Shown here: positions 1 through 8,744 of the stretch, piece by piece
Numbering within the stretch: the first letter of the stretch is position 1
How the letters are laid out: every line of letters begins with the position of its first letter
Source of the DNA: Bryobacterales bacterium F-183
Lineage (GTDB): Bacteria > Acidobacteriota > Terriglobia > Bryobacterales > Bryobacteraceae
DNA: 64,000 nt
Direction: 5' to 3'
Assembly: GCA_016865505.2 (NCBI GenBank)
Contig: AP025252.1
Location: 5,416,137 to 5,480,136 of the forward strand
Program-made: the position numbers and the translations under genes
Notes under the pieces: model-generated
What the model was told of the DNA's origin: nothing
The model's database searches: none
Seen by the model: only the letters and a program-made list of their open reading frames with translations

Positions 1-146
1 CTCTTGGCATCGACCACTTCGAGCGTGCCTTCGTACTGCTGGGATTTCGACTGGGCGCGCTTTTGAACCTCTTCCATGATTTGGCGAGGGTCCTGCGCGA
101 GCGCGTATGCGCTGGTGAGCAGGGCGATGAGCCACTTGCTATTCAT
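1..146 (-). CDS. LolA-like outer-membrane lipoprotein-sorting protein, N-terminal fragment
   Basis: Only the first 48 residues lie in the window; the gene runs off the left edge. ATG at 146 opens MNSKWLIALLTSAYALAQ, a short signal peptide with likely cleavage after ALA, followed by a charged helix beginning DPRQIMEEVQKRAQ and then YEGTLEVVD, which looks like the start of a LolA/LolB-type half-barrel. It overlaps the stop of the upstream FtsX-type permease by 8 bp, so translational coupling is likely. An ABC ATPase, an FtsX permease and a LolA-like protein in a row suggests one export or lipoprotein-release unit. The family call rests on the short N-terminus and the context, so it is tentative. 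Confidence 0.55.
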   Translation of the reverse strand, partial: MNSKWLIALLTSAYALAQDPRQIMEEVQKRAQSKSQQYEGTLEVVDAK

Positions 147-2682
147 ACTCCAAAGCCTCCACAAGCGAACCGCGGACCGCGCTTTCTGCGGGTCCCAGGG
201 CGGAGATCCAGGCGGCGCCTAAGATGACGGGTAGCAGTACGGCAGCGATGTTGATGGGGTACTGGTAGTCGAGGCGGAGGCCTGCCACGTCGGTTCGCGA
301 AATTTCAAGGGTGTAGTAAAGCTGGATGGCGCCGACCACGAGGCCGAGGACGAGTCCTGTGAAGCCGATGGCGAGGGCTTCCATCCAAATGGTGCCGCGG
401 ATCTGGTTGCGCAGGCCTCCGACGGCTTGCAGGACGCCGAGTTCACGCTTGCGGTCCGAAATCGACACCGTGAGCGTGTTGACGATGCCGAGGATAGCGA
501 CCAATACCGCGACGGCAATCTGCACGTAGGTGAGACCGAACCATTGGTCTGTCAGTTTCAGAATGTAGGCGCGGAGATCCTGATTGGTGAAGACGAAGAG
601 GCGCGTGCGGCCGCCGTACATCTCCTGGATTTTGGCGCGGACGGATGGTTCGAAAGTGGGATTCTGCAGGTACACGCGGAAGACGTTGACCGTAGTGTCC
701 TTCCAGTGTTTGATGTAGAGTTCGCGGTCGAGCAGGATGCTGCCTTGCTGGTCCGAATAGTCGATGACGATGCCGAGGATGGGCATGCGCAAGGGGCCGT
801 CCGGCGCGGGGAGTTCGATGATGTCGCCGAGTTTGTACTTGCGGAGCAGCGCGAAGTTGTCGGATACGATGACGCCTTTGCCTTTGGCTGCTTCCTGGTA
901 CATGGTGTCGGGGTCGCCTTCGCGTGGGGGCAGGTGGATCTTGCGGGCGACGGAAGCGATGTCGGTGCAGACAAGCATCACCGGGGTGTTGCGGACGTTG
1001 ATACGGACGGTGCGGACCATCTGTACAAGGTCGATGCCGGGGATGGTGGCAATGCCGTCGCCGATTTCCGGCGGGAAGACGAAGGAGCGCGAGGTGAGGC
1101 TTTCGTTGGTGGTGACGAAGAGGTCCGGGCTGAGGGCGATGACGAGCCAGTCCTGAATCGATTTGTAGCTGGAGCGCGCGACACCACCTAGCGCGATGAC
1201 GAGCGCCAGCGACAGCATCAGGGCGGTGACGGTGCCGGAGGTACGGCGCGGGGATTCGATGAGGCTGTCCGCGGCGAGGGCACCTTCTACGGGGCGTAGC
1301 CATTTCATCAGCGGGCGTAGAGTGCGCGTGACCCAGTTGCAGGCGGTGGGCGCGAAGAGTACGGCAGCCATGATGGCGAGCAGGTAGCCGAGGTAGAAGA
1401 GCGGGCGGATGTACGACATCGACATGCAGCCGAGGGCGAGGGCAAAGAGTACGATGGCGCCGATACGGCGACGCATGTTCTCGCCTTGTCCGATGAGTTG
1501 CAGCTTGCCTTTCTGCAGGGCTTTTACGGGGTCGACACGGGAGGCGTCGCGCGCGGGTATGAGGGCGGCGAGAACGGAGGTCAAGGTACCGACGAAGAGC
1601 GCGGCGGCGAGCAGCCAGGGTTCTGCGGCGACGTCCTCTACATTCTGGGCGACGCCGTAGACCTCGCTGAGCATGGTGCCGACGTAGGCGGCGATGCCTC
1701 GCGCGAGGAGGAGTCCGAAGGCGATGCCAAGTACGGAACCGACGAGTCCTGCAACGACGCTTTCGCCCAGGAAGAGGGTACGGATCTGGCTGCGAGTGGC
1801 GCCGAGGGCGCGGAGAATGCCGATTTCTGAACGGCGCTGGCTGACGGCGATTTCGAACGTGTTGTAGATGAGGAACATGCCCACAAACAGGGCAAACATG
1901 CTGGTGATACTCGAGACCAGCGAGTAAATCTGCGCCGTGGATTCGAACTGCTGGCCTCGCGCGCCGGGACTTTCGACGAGGTAGCCGGTGCCGAGGAGTT
2001 TTTGAAGGTTGGCTTGTGCATCTTCCACACGCACGCCTTCGCGTACGGCGATGTCGATGCGGTCAAAGCGGCGGCCGCGGCCCAGAAGCTTTTGCGCGGC
2101 GTAGATGTCCATGACGGCGAGGTTGCCGCCGAAGGCGCTGGCCAAGCCGCCGGATTGCATGATGCCGCGGACGACGAAATCGCGAGGTCCTGCCATGGTG
2201 GCCATGGGGAGCTTGTCGCCGATTTTGAGGCCGTACGCATTGGCGAAGATGCGGGTGACGAGGAGGGAGTCCGGCTGGGCGAGGAAGACGAGAGGGTCGT
2301 CGATGGCGTCGTCGTTGTTGTTTTCGAGGTCGTAGTCGCGGAGGGAACGGTCGCCAGTCATGTCGACGCCGAGCAGCAGGAGGTTGCCGCGACCGGGGTT
2401 GACGGAGGCTTCGATGACGGGTACCGCGACGCGGATGTCGGGCGAGTTCTGGACGGTTTCCAGAGCTTCTTCCGGAAAGCCTGCTTCACCAGCGGAGACC
2501 TGCAGCTGCGTGGTTCCGGCGATACGGTCGATCGTTTGATGAAAGGCGCGCAGGACCGATTGATTGGCCGTATGCATGCCGACGAATACGGCAACGCCGA
2601 GTACGATGCCGGCGAGGGTGAGCAGCCAGCGGAGCTTGTGCTTGCGGACGTACTGGAAGCTGATGAGACGGAGCAGGGTCAC
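139..2682 (-). CDS. ABC transporter permease, duplicated FtsX (MacB/LolC-type)
   Basis: An 847-residue inner-membrane permease. A first transmembrane helix (about residues 18-40) is followed by a MacB-like periplasmic core to about residue 250. Three helices with an FtsX signature come next (about 255-375, including the segment SEIGILRALGATRSQIRTLF). A second cycle follows with helices near 405-445, another soluble region, and a second FtsX domain (about 720-840, with RKRELGVLQAVGGLRNQIRG). The duplicated architecture is twice the size of LolC/E and matches the roughly 800-residue two-FtsX exporters common in Acidobacteria. It overlaps the ATPase start by 4 bp. Substrate unknown; export of lipids, lipoproteins or peptides is inference. 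Confidence 0.9.
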   Translation of the reverse strand: MTLLRLISFQYVRKHKLRWLLTLAGIVLGVAVFVGMHTANQSVLRAFHQTIDRIAGTTQLQVSAGEAGFPEEALETVQNSPDIRVAVPVIEASVNPGRGNLLLLGVDMTGDRSLRDYDLENNNDDAIDDPLVFLAQPDSLLVTRIFANAYGLKIGDKLPMATMAGPRDFVVRGIMQSGGLASAFGGNLAVMDIYAAQKLLGRGRRFDRIDIAVREGVRVEDAQANLQKLLGTGYLVESPGARGQQFESTAQIYSLVSSITSMFALFVGMFLIYNTFEIAVSQRRSEIGILRALGATRSQIRTLFLGESVVAGLVGSVLGIAFGLLLARGIAAYVGTMLSEVYGVAQNVEDVAAEPWLLAAALFVGTLTSVLAALIPARDASRVDPVKALQKGKLQLIGQGENMRRRIGAIVLFALALGCMSMSYIRPLFYLGYLLAIMAAVLFAPTACNWVTRTLRPLMKWLRPVEGALAADSLIESPRRTSGTVTALMLSLALVIALGGVARSSYKSIQDWLVIALSPDLFVTTNESLTSRSFVFPPEIGDGIATIPGIDLVQMVRTVRINVRNTPVMLVCTDIASVARKIHLPPREGDPDTMYQEAAKGKGVIVSDNFALLRKYKLGDIIELPAPDGPLRMPILGIVIDYSDQQGSILLDRELYIKHWKDTTVNVFRVYLQNPTFEPSVRAKIQEMYGGRTRLFVFTNQDLRAYILKLTDQWFGLTYVQIAVAVLVAILGIVNTLTVSISDRKRELGVLQAVGGLRNQIRGTIWMEALAIGFTGLVLGLVVGAIQLYYTLEISRTDVAGLRLDYQYPINIAAVLLPVILGAAWISALGPAESAVRGSLVEALEYE

Positions 2683-3365
2683 GCGGCGGTGCTCCGGCGT
2701 TCGTCACCGATGATCTTGCCATCCTTGAGGCGGATGGTGCGCTGGCAGCTTTCGGCGACACCGCGGTCGTGAGTCACGATGAGGATCGTGGAGCCCATGG
2801 TGCGGTGGACGTCGTGAATGAGGCTGAGGATCTCGGCGCCAGTTGTCGAGTCCAGGTTGCCGGTGGGCTCGTCGCCAAGGAGGATCGGCGGATTGATAGA
2901 AAGCGCCCGGGCGATGGCGACGCGCTGGCGTTCGCCGCCCGAGAGTTCGTCCGGCTGGTGTTCCATGCGGTGGCCGAGCTTGACGAGGTCGAGCAGTTCG
3001 CGGGAGCGGGCCTCTGCCTTTTTGCGGCTCCAGCCTCTGAGGTGGAGGGGGAGCGAGACGTTTTCGACACACGTGAGGGTCGGGAGCAGGTTGAAGAACT
3101 GGAAGATGAAGCCGATCTTGTCGCGGCGGACACGTGTGAGGTCGTCGTCGGCGAGGCCGCTCAAGCGTTCTCCATCGATGGTGATCTGGCCGCTGGACGG
3201 CGTGTCGAGACCGCCGATCAGGTTGAGCATCGTGGATTTGCCGGAACCGGAGGCGCCCACGAGGGACACCATTTCGCCTTTGGTAATGCTGAGGTCCACC
3301 GAATCGAGGGCCGTGACGACACGCTTGCCTTCAAATCGCTTGGATACCTTTTCTAGTTGAATCAC
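2679..3365 (-). CDS. ABC transporter ATP-binding protein (LolD/MacB family)
   Basis: A 228-residue cytoplasmic ATPase that energises the adjacent FtsX permease. Visible motifs are Walker A GASGSGKST (about residue 37), Q-loop in FIFQFFNLLPTLT, the ABC signature LSGGERQRVAIARAL, Walker B ILLGDEPTGNLD, and the H-loop in VTHDRG. PTGNLDS is typical of the LolD/FtsE/MacB subgroup. The start is GTG at 3365 with GAGG a few bases upstream, giving IQLEKVSKRF. It is the first gene of the minus-strand unit and lies only 31 bp from the divergent FAH-family gene, so the two promoters must overlap or sit inside coding sequence. Confidence 0.93.
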   Translation of the reverse strand: MIQLEKVSKRFEGKRVVTALDSVDLSITKGEMVSLVGASGSGKSTMLNLIGGLDTPSSGQITIDGERLSGLADDDLTRVRRDKIGFIFQFFNLLPTLTCVENVSLPLHLRGWSRKKAEARSRELLDLVKLGHRMEHQPDELSGGERQRVAIARALSINPPILLGDEPTGNLDSTTGAEILSLIHDVHRTMGSTILIVTHDRGVAESCQRTIRLKDGKIIGDERRSTAA

Positions 3366-3396
3366 CCTTACCTCTTATGATGCCGGATCGTGTATC

Positions 3397-4248
3397 GTGA
3401 CAAGGATGACTCGGCGACACCTTATCTCCGCTGCCACTACGACCGTCGCGGCGACTGCTACTGCTGCGGCTTCGATGCAGGCCCAAAGTCCCACGGGGGT
3501 TACCCGCTACGTCCGCTTTCAGGCTGGTTCGAAGATCGCCTACGGAGTTTTGGAGGGTGACACCGTCAGCGAACTGACGGGGAGCTACCTGCAGGGCGCC
3601 AAAAAGAAAGGCGCGAAGCACCCACTTAATTCCGTGATGCTTCTGCCGCCCGTCGAGCCTCCAAAAATTCTTGCCGTCGGCCTGAATTATAAGAGTCATC
3701 TGGGGCAGCGTACCCCTCCGTCCAAGCCGGAACTATTCTTCAAGCCCAACACTTGCCTGCAGAAGCCGGGTGGCGACATCGTGATCCCCAAGGAGTCCAA
3801 GAACACTCACTATGAGGGGGAACTGGTACTGGTTGTTTCCAAGCGGCTGCGGAACGCGTCGCGCGAAGAAGCGCAGGCGGCGATTTTTGGCGTGACTTGT
3901 GGCAACGATGTCAGCGAGCGGGATTGGCAGAAGGACGATTTGCAGTGGTGGCGAGCGAAGGGTTGTGACACCTTCGGTCCGGTGGGTCCCTGGGTGGTGA
4001 CGGGGCTCAATTACGGCAACCTACTGCTGCAGACGCGGCTGAACGGGGAAGTGGTACAGAAGCAGTCCACGTCGGATCTGCTGTTTGATTGCCCGGCGAT
4101 GGTGCAGTTTGCCAGCCAGCATGTGACGTTGGAGCCGGGGGACATTATCTTTACCGGTACGCCGCAGACGACGAAGAAGATGAACCGCGGGGATACGGTG
4201 GAAGTGGACATCGAAGGCATCGGCGTACTGCGGAACAAGCTTGTCTAA
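3397..4248 (+). CDS. Fumarylacetoacetate hydrolase (FAH) family protein with Tat signal
   Basis: A 283-residue protein of the FAH superfamily, whose members cleave or isomerise 2-oxo/acylpyruvate-type acids with a divalent metal. The core carries the expected metal ligands: paired glutamates in HYEGELVLVV (about residue 130) and an aspartate in CGNDVSERDW. The end has PGDIIFTGTPQTT, typical of the family. The N-terminus contains RRHLISAATTT followed by an alanine-rich stretch ending SMQAQ, a likely twin-arginine signal, so the enzyme is probably folded and cofactored before export. GTG at 3397 and ATG at 3406 are both possible starts and both keep the RR motif. Substrate unknown. Confidence 0.85.
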   Translation: MTRMTRRHLISAATTTVAATATAAASMQAQSPTGVTRYVRFQAGSKIAYGVLEGDTVSELTGSYLQGAKKKGAKHPLNSVMLLPPVEPPKILAVGLNYKSHLGQRTPPSKPELFFKPNTCLQKPGGDIVIPKESKNTHYEGELVLVVSKRLRNASREEAQAAIFGVTCGNDVSERDWQKDDLQWWRAKGCDTFGPVGPWVVTGLNYGNLLLQTRLNGEVVQKQSTSDLLFDCPAMVQFASQHVTLEPGDIIFTGTPQTTKKMNRGDTVEVDIEGIGVLRNKLV

Positions 4249-5476
4249 AGCGGTTTGGTTGGGGTTCCCTGCCCTGACGATGTCGTTGGGATGGGGGCTG
4301 CGCGGGTACATCGGCGGGGGTCCGCTGGGGGCGATGATTCCCGGTGCGATGGTCGCGCTGGCGCTGTGTCTGCTGTTGGGGCGTCGCGCGAGGCCGGATG
4401 CCTGTGCTGTCGCAGCGGCGTTTGGCGCGGTGGGGGTCGGGTTCGGCGGACAGATGACGTACGGGCAGACGATCGGGCTGTCGCTGGTAGCGGAGACTGC
4501 CGCCTGGGGTCTGCTGGGGCTGACCTTGAAGGGCGCTGTCTGGGGCTTGCTGGGTGGCGCGGTGGCCGCGATCGGGCTGCAGGGTCCGCAGACCTTGGCG
4601 AGGGCGAACCGGGTTGCATCGCTGGCGCTGATTCTGGGATGTGCGGTGGGATGGCGGTTCATCAACGAGCCGAAGCTGGTCTATTTTTCTGACCCCGCGA
4701 ACAAGCCTCGCGCGGAGATTTGGGCAGGACTGACGCTTGCGGCGATTGCCTATCTGGCCGTGCATCGGAACCGGGTGGCGGGTAGCTTTGGGTGGATTGG
4801 GATGATTGGCGGAGGATTGGGGTTCGGGATCGGCGGGGCCATCCACGCGTGGGCGCGAACGTCCGGGATGACGGCTCCGGTGGACTGGTGGAAGGTGATG
4901 GAGTTCACCTTTGGCGCGATGTTCGGGGCGGCGCTGGGGTACGCGGCGTGGAAGCATCGGGAGCGGATCGCGACGGTGGATGAGGATCCGGCACGGCTGC
5001 ACTGGTTCGCGCTGTGTGCGTTGATCCCTTTGGGGATCGCGGCAGAGGAGAAGCTGCCGTTCCGGTTTAGCTATACAGTTGTCGGGGCGGTACTGCTGCC
5101 GTTTGCGGCCTTGAACGCGAGGTTCGCATGGCAGTGCGCGATCACCATGACGTACGCGGCGTTTGCATTCGACTTTCTGGAGAGCCGGAAGGATTGGGAT
5201 CAGACAATGCTGTGGCTGGCGGTTTGTTGGACATCCGCTGGCGTGTTGTACCTGGTGGATCGCAAGCGGAGCGAGCCGCTTTTCCTGTTTTTGTTCCTGA
5301 CCTGGGTGGCGGTGGCGGACTCACACTTGAAGTCCTGGATGCCGCCGTTTGTGTGGGAAAGTCCGGCGTCGTGGGCGCATGCCACTGTGGAGGTGGTGTT
5401 CACGTTGCAGGCGGTGGCGGTGACGTGGCTGGCGTACCGGATTGCTGGGGATAAACTAGTAGCAGAGTCCAAGTGA
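4241..5476 (+). CDS. Polytopic membrane protein, unknown function
   Basis: About 411 residues with roughly ten to eleven hydrophobic helices and glycine-rich loops near the N-terminus (for example RGYIGGGPLGAM, then GFGGQMTYGQTIGLSL). I do not recognise the family. TTG at 4241 overlaps the preceding stop by 8 bp; an internal ATG (MSLGWGLRG) about 12 codons later is an alternative. The C-terminus overlaps the GTG start of the next gene by 4 bp, so it is probably co-transcribed with the FAH-family gene and the TPR proteins. The absence of charged catalytic motifs suggests transport or a scaffold role, which is inference only. Confidence 0.75.
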   Translation: MSKAVWLGFPALTMSLGWGLRGYIGGGPLGAMIPGAMVALALCLLLGRRARPDACAVAAAFGAVGVGFGGQMTYGQTIGLSLVAETAAWGLLGLTLKGAVWGLLGGAVAAIGLQGPQTLARANRVASLALILGCAVGWRFINEPKLVYFSDPANKPRAEIWAGLTLAAIAYLAVHRNRVAGSFGWIGMIGGGLGFGIGGAIHAWARTSGMTAPVDWWKVMEFTFGAMFGAALGYAAWKHRERIATVDEDPARLHWFALCALIPLGIAAEEKLPFRFSYTVVGAVLLPFAALNARFAWQCAITMTYAAFAFDFLESRKDWDQTMLWLAVCWTSAGVLYLVDRKRSEPLFLFLFLTWVAVADSHLKSWMPPFVWESPASWAHATVEVVFTLQAVAVTWLAYRIAGDKLVAESK

Positions 5477-6948
5477 AGATTTTTCTGACATTTGCCGTAA
5501 GCCTTGCTCTGACCGTCGGTACTGCCACTGCGCAGGATCAACAGTTGGACGGCAGCCAATCGTTGTTTGCCGTGATGGCTGCGTACCACGCGGCTGGGTT
5601 TGACGCGGACATGGCGTCGGGCGCCAATCATCCGGTTCGGGCTAAGGTTTTGGAGTACATCCAGAAGAAGAATCCGCCGGTGCTGGCGGAACTGCGTGCG
5701 TACGTCAAAGAGCGTCCGAATGCGACGTTGAGCAATTACATTTCGCTGGGGCTGACTTTGGAAGGTCCGCCGCTGTTTCGCATTGCGAAGGGGCTGAAGG
5801 AACCGCCGCCGGATTCGGTGTTGTTGCAGTCGTTCCTGCCGCTGGTGGCGAAGTTGTGGGCGGAAGCGGATCTGGATACGGTGTGGCGGCAGATCGAGCC
5901 GGCGTACACGGAGCTGATCGCGCGTAACTATCATGACCCGCTGGTGCAGGAAGTGTACCGGGCGAACGCGTTTTTGCGGAATCCGACGAGTGGGGCGCGA
6001 GGCCGGCGGTTCCAGATCTATGTGGAGCTGATGGCGCCGCCGAATCAGGTGCATACGCGGAGCTTTGGGGACGACTTTTTTGTGGTCGTAACGCCATCGC
6101 CAGAGCCTCAGATTGGGGATTTGCGCCGGGCGTACCTGTTTTATTTGCTGGATCCGCTGTCGATCCGGTTTTCGCGGCTTATTGGGGCCAAAGACGGGTT
6201 GCTGCAGTTTGCAAAGCTCGCGCCGGCGCTTGATCCGCACTTTAAGGAAGACTTTCCGCTGTTGACGACAGCGTCTCTGGTTCGCGCGGTGGATGCCAAG
6301 CTGACCCAGGTGTCCGGCAACGGGAAATTGCAGATCGTGGATCAGTATTTCCGGGAGGGGTTTATCCTTACGCCGTTCTTCTATGAGCAGCTACCGTTGT
6401 ACGAGAAGCAGGAACTGGCCATGCGGTTGTACTACCCGGAGATGATCAACGCGATCGATTTGGGGCGGGAAGACAAGCGACTGTCGAATGTCGAGTGGGC
6501 GAAGGCCAAGGAATCGAAGACGATTCGGGTAACGTCCGAGGCGCGGCGTCCGGTGCTGACCGGGGCGCTGAAGACCTTGGAGGAAGCCGAGGACTTGTAC
6601 AATCAAAAACAGTACGCCAAGGCGAAGGATAAGTTTGAGTTAGCGCTGCGGGAGACCGATGCCAGGACGCTACACGCCAAGTCGTACTTTGGCCTGGCTC
6701 GTGTGGCGGCGTTGGACCGGCAGTTCGAGCAGGCCGAAAAGCTGTTTGAGAAGACTCTAGAGCTTGAGCCGGAAGACGAGATCAAGGCCTGGACCCTGGT
6801 GTATTTGGGCAGGTTGTTGTACTCGATTAATGAGTTAGAGCCGTCCGTTGAGAAGTATAAGGCGGCGTTGGCCGTGAAGGGCGCACCTGAGCGGGCGCGC
6901 CAGGCAGCGGAAAAGGGACTGCAGGAAGCCTCAGCCCGGAAGAAGTAA
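5473..6948 (+). CDS. Secreted TPR-repeat protein
   Basis: A 491-residue protein. The N-terminus MKIFLTFAVSLALTVGTATAQ is a signal peptide with likely cleavage after ATA. A middle region of about 300 residues matches nothing I know. The C-terminal part (about 365-485) holds TPR-like helical pairs, for example AEDLYNQKQYAKAKDKFELAL and ARVAALDRQFEQAEKLFEKTL, ending with EKYKAALAVKG. GTG at 5473 overlaps the upstream stop as GTGA. It lies just upstream of a second exported TPR protein, so both may act as periplasmic adaptors. Function unknown. Confidence 0.8.
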   Translation: MKIFLTFAVSLALTVGTATAQDQQLDGSQSLFAVMAAYHAAGFDADMASGANHPVRAKVLEYIQKKNPPVLAELRAYVKERPNATLSNYISLGLTLEGPPLFRIAKGLKEPPPDSVLLQSFLPLVAKLWAEADLDTVWRQIEPAYTELIARNYHDPLVQEVYRANAFLRNPTSGARGRRFQIYVELMAPPNQVHTRSFGDDFFVVVTPSPEPQIGDLRRAYLFYLLDPLSIRFSRLIGAKDGLLQFAKLAPALDPHFKEDFPLLTTASLVRAVDAKLTQVSGNGKLQIVDQYFREGFILTPFFYEQLPLYEKQELAMRLYYPEMINAIDLGREDKRLSNVEWAKAKESKTIRVTSEARRPVLTGALKTLEEAEDLYNQKQYAKAKDKFELALRETDARTLHAKSYFGLARVAALDRQFEQAEKLFEKTLELEPEDEIKAWTLVYLGRLLYSINELEPSVEKYKAALAVKGAPERARQAAEKGLQEASARKK

Positions 6949-6971
6949 AGGAAACAGGAGAAGAGAATATC

Positions 6972-7727
6972 GTGACGTTCCAGAGAATCACAGCCGCAAT
7001 CACTACCGCGGTGGCATTCGCCGGGCTGTGCATGGCGCAGAAGCCGAAATCGCAAAAGGAAGTGGATGCGCTGATGGCCATCCAGAACGCCACCGACGCG
7101 GACGGACGCCTGGCCGCGATCGAGGCACTGCTGACCAAGTTCGCCGACACCGAATTCAAGGTAGTTGTGCTGGAAATGGCAACCGAGACCGCGCGCATGA
7201 AGGGCGATGCGGAACAGACCATCATCTACGCCGAGCGCGTGCTGGCTGCCGATCCGAACAATATCGCGACGATGTCCACCCTGGCCAAGCTGATTGCCGA
7301 AAAGACGCGCGAGTTCGACCTGGATAAGGAAGACAAGCTGAAGCAGGCCGAAGGCTACGCCAAAAAGGCGCTGGATATGGCCCCGACCGCCAAGAAGAAC
7401 AACACGATGTTGACCGATGAGCAGTGGGCGGATCGTGTGAAGGACTCCGTCAGCCAGGCGCACGAGGCGATGGCGGCGGCTGCATTTGTCCGCAAAAAGA
7501 ACGACGTAGCGATCGAAGAGTATAAGAAAGCGCTCGAAACGGCTCCGCAACCGGATCCGACGACGATGATCCGTCTGGGAATCGTGTACAACGCCGATAA
7601 GAAGCACGACGACGCGATCGCGATCCTGGACAAGGTAATTGCGACGTCCGACAACGCGCAGATCAAGCAGGTAGCGGCGCAGGAAAAAGTAAAGGCTGCG
7701 ACCGCGAAGGCACAGCAGAAGAAGTAG
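6972..7727 (+). CDS. Secreted TPR-repeat protein, second of a tandem pair
   Basis: A 251-residue protein starting at GTG 6972, with AAACAGGAGAAGAG upstream as a good ribosome-binding site. The segment MTFQRITAAITTAVAFAGLC is a signal peptide; cleavage near CMAQ is possible and would leave a soluble protein. It contains several TPR-like helices: NATDADGRLAAIEALLTKF, AEQTIIYAERVLAADPNN, DVAIEEYKKALETAP and KKHDDAIAILDKVIATS. A lysine- and alanine-rich tail ends AQQKK. It sits 23 bp after the first TPR gene. This is probably a structural or adaptor protein of the periplasm; the partner is not known. Confidence 0.82.
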   Translation: MTFQRITAAITTAVAFAGLCMAQKPKSQKEVDALMAIQNATDADGRLAAIEALLTKFADTEFKVVVLEMATETARMKGDAEQTIIYAERVLAADPNNIATMSTLAKLIAEKTREFDLDKEDKLKQAEGYAKKALDMAPTAKKNNTMLTDEQWADRVKDSVSQAHEAMAAAAFVRKKNDVAIEEYKKALETAPQPDPTTMIRLGIVYNADKKHDDAIAILDKVIATSDNAQIKQVAAQEKVKAATAKAQQKK

Positions 7728-7787
7728 TTGCCATCCGAGTGTGGCAAAATAGCGGGAACCGGGCGGGATGTTGTGATGCCTGCCCGG
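7728..7787 (+). terminator. Two hairpins between the TPR gene and rnc
   Basis: Directly after the TPR stop, TTGCCA (7728-7733) pairs with TGGCAA (7742-7747). A stronger 9-bp stem follows, CCGGGCGGG (7759-7767) with CCTGCCCGG (7779-7787, one G-T pair), with an 11-base loop. Neither has a proper T-run, so this may be a weak terminator or part of the rnc leader. RNase III commonly cleaves its own leader in other bacteria, which makes the second hairpin a possible autoregulatory site. That role is inference. Confidence 0.35.
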
Positions 7788-7824
7788 CCGCTTCCAAAGG
7801 CGGGGAAGAAGACTAGATCGCAGC

Positions 7825-8562
7825 ATGTTACCGACGGGATCCTCTACGACAGGCTCCACCGTCTCGATCGATGAACTCGAGTCGGATATCGGTTACCGGT
7901 TCCGGAACCGCGAGTTATTGTTGCGTGCGTTGACCCACCGCAGCCGAATTTACGAAAAGAATCCACCTGGAACGGGCCAGAACGATAACGAACAGTTGGA
8001 GTTTCTGGGTGACTCGATTCTCGGATTTGTCATTAGTGAATACCTGATCAGGCGCTTTCCGGGGCATCCCGAAGGCCGCCTGTCGAAGCTAAAGGCGCAT
8101 TTGGTGAGCGCCACCCGTCTTTACGAAGTCGCGCAGAGCTTGAATCTGGGCGACTATCTTATTTTGGGTCGCGGCGAGGAGATGAGCGGCGGTCGCGAGA
8201 AGCGGGCGCTGCTGGCCGATGCCATCGAGGCGATTATTGCGGCTATCTACCTGGATAGCGGCATGGACGATGCCCGACGGTTTATTGAGGATCAAGTGCC
8301 GGGTCCGGAGTTGTTCGAGGACGGCGAGATCACGACATCGGATCATAAGAGCGCGCTGCAGGAATTGGCGCAGGCGCTGAAGCTGCCGCAGCCGAAGTAC
8401 ACCATCCTGAGCGAAGAAGGTCCTGAGCACGCCAAGATGTTTACGGTTGAGGTTCGCGTGGGGAAGGACTGGGTGAGTAAGGCCCAGGGGAATTCCAAGA
8501 AGAGCGCGGGGCAGAAGGCGGCGCAGTTGGTACTGAATCAGCTGTCTGACTGGGGCCGGTAA
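7825..8562 (+). CDS. rnc: Ribonuclease III
   Basis: A 245-residue double-strand-specific endoribonuclease that processes rRNA precursors and some mRNAs. The catalytic domain (about 15-160) carries the signature NEQLEFLGDSILGFVISEYL, with the acidic metal ligands E and D. A second acidic cluster is in ALLADAIEAIIAAIYLD. The C-terminal dsRNA-binding domain (about 170-243) starts DHKSALQELAQALKLPQPKY and ends with the KSAGQKAAQLVLNQL helix. Length is typical. It lies at the end of a plus-strand run and is followed by a strong bidirectional terminator. Confidence 0.97.
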   Translation: MLPTGSSTTGSTVSIDELESDIGYRFRNRELLLRALTHRSRIYEKNPPGTGQNDNEQLEFLGDSILGFVISEYLIRRFPGHPEGRLSKLKAHLVSATRLYEVAQSLNLGDYLILGRGEEMSGGREKRALLADAIEAIIAAIYLDSGMDDARRFIEDQVPGPELFEDGEITTSDHKSALQELAQALKLPQPKYTILSEEGPEHAKMFTVEVRVGKDWVSKAQGNSKKSAGQKAAQLVLNQLSDWGR

Positions 8563-8586
8563 GAGAAAACTACCGCTGGGAAAAGT

Positions 8587-8617
8587 AAAAAGGCCGCCTC
8601 AACTGGGCGGCCTTTTG
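8587..8617 (+). terminator. Bidirectional rho-independent terminator
   Basis: A perfect 11-bp stem, AAAAGGCCGCC (8588-8598) with GGCGGCCTTTT (8606-8616), and a 7-base loop. The A-run on the left and T-run on the right make it usable from both strands. It separates rnc (plus) from the convergent secG and tRNA-Leu unit (minus). Confidence 0.9.
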
Positions 8618-8621
8618 AATT

Positions 8622-8706
8622 TGGTGCGGAGGACAGGACTTGAACCTGCACGGTGTTACCCGCTAGCACCTCAAGCTAGTGCGTCTGCCAATTCCGCCAC
8701 CTCCGC
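8622..8706 (-). tRNA. tRNA-Leu (anticodon GAG)
   Basis: An 85-base class II tRNA including an encoded CCA end. The acceptor stem GCGGAGG pairs with CCTCCGC. The anticodon arm is CTAGC-TTGAGGT-GCTAG, which gives anticodon GAG, reading CUC/CUU leucine codons. A long variable arm (CGGGTAACACCG) is typical of leucine tRNAs, and the T-arm contains GGTTCAAGTCC. It lies 38 bp downstream of secG on the same strand and is probably co-transcribed with it, as in the secG-leuU arrangement of Escherichia coli. Confidence 0.97.
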
Positions 8707-8744
8707 ATGTGGGGCAGAAACTACATGATACAACGAACCGCAGC

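Noticed and set aside
427-1191. Plus-strand 254-codon frame across the FtsX permease
   Set aside because: Antisense to a double-FtsX permease; acidic, low-complexity translation.
5200-6240. Minus-strand 346-codon frame opposite the membrane and TPR genes
   Set aside because: Arginine-rich translation typical of a GC-rich antisense shadow; no motifs.
6603-7859. Minus-strand open frame of 418 codons across the TPR genes
   Set aside because: It is antisense to two TPR genes with signal peptides and crosses their boundaries; its translation is low-complexity and hydrophobic without domain motifs.
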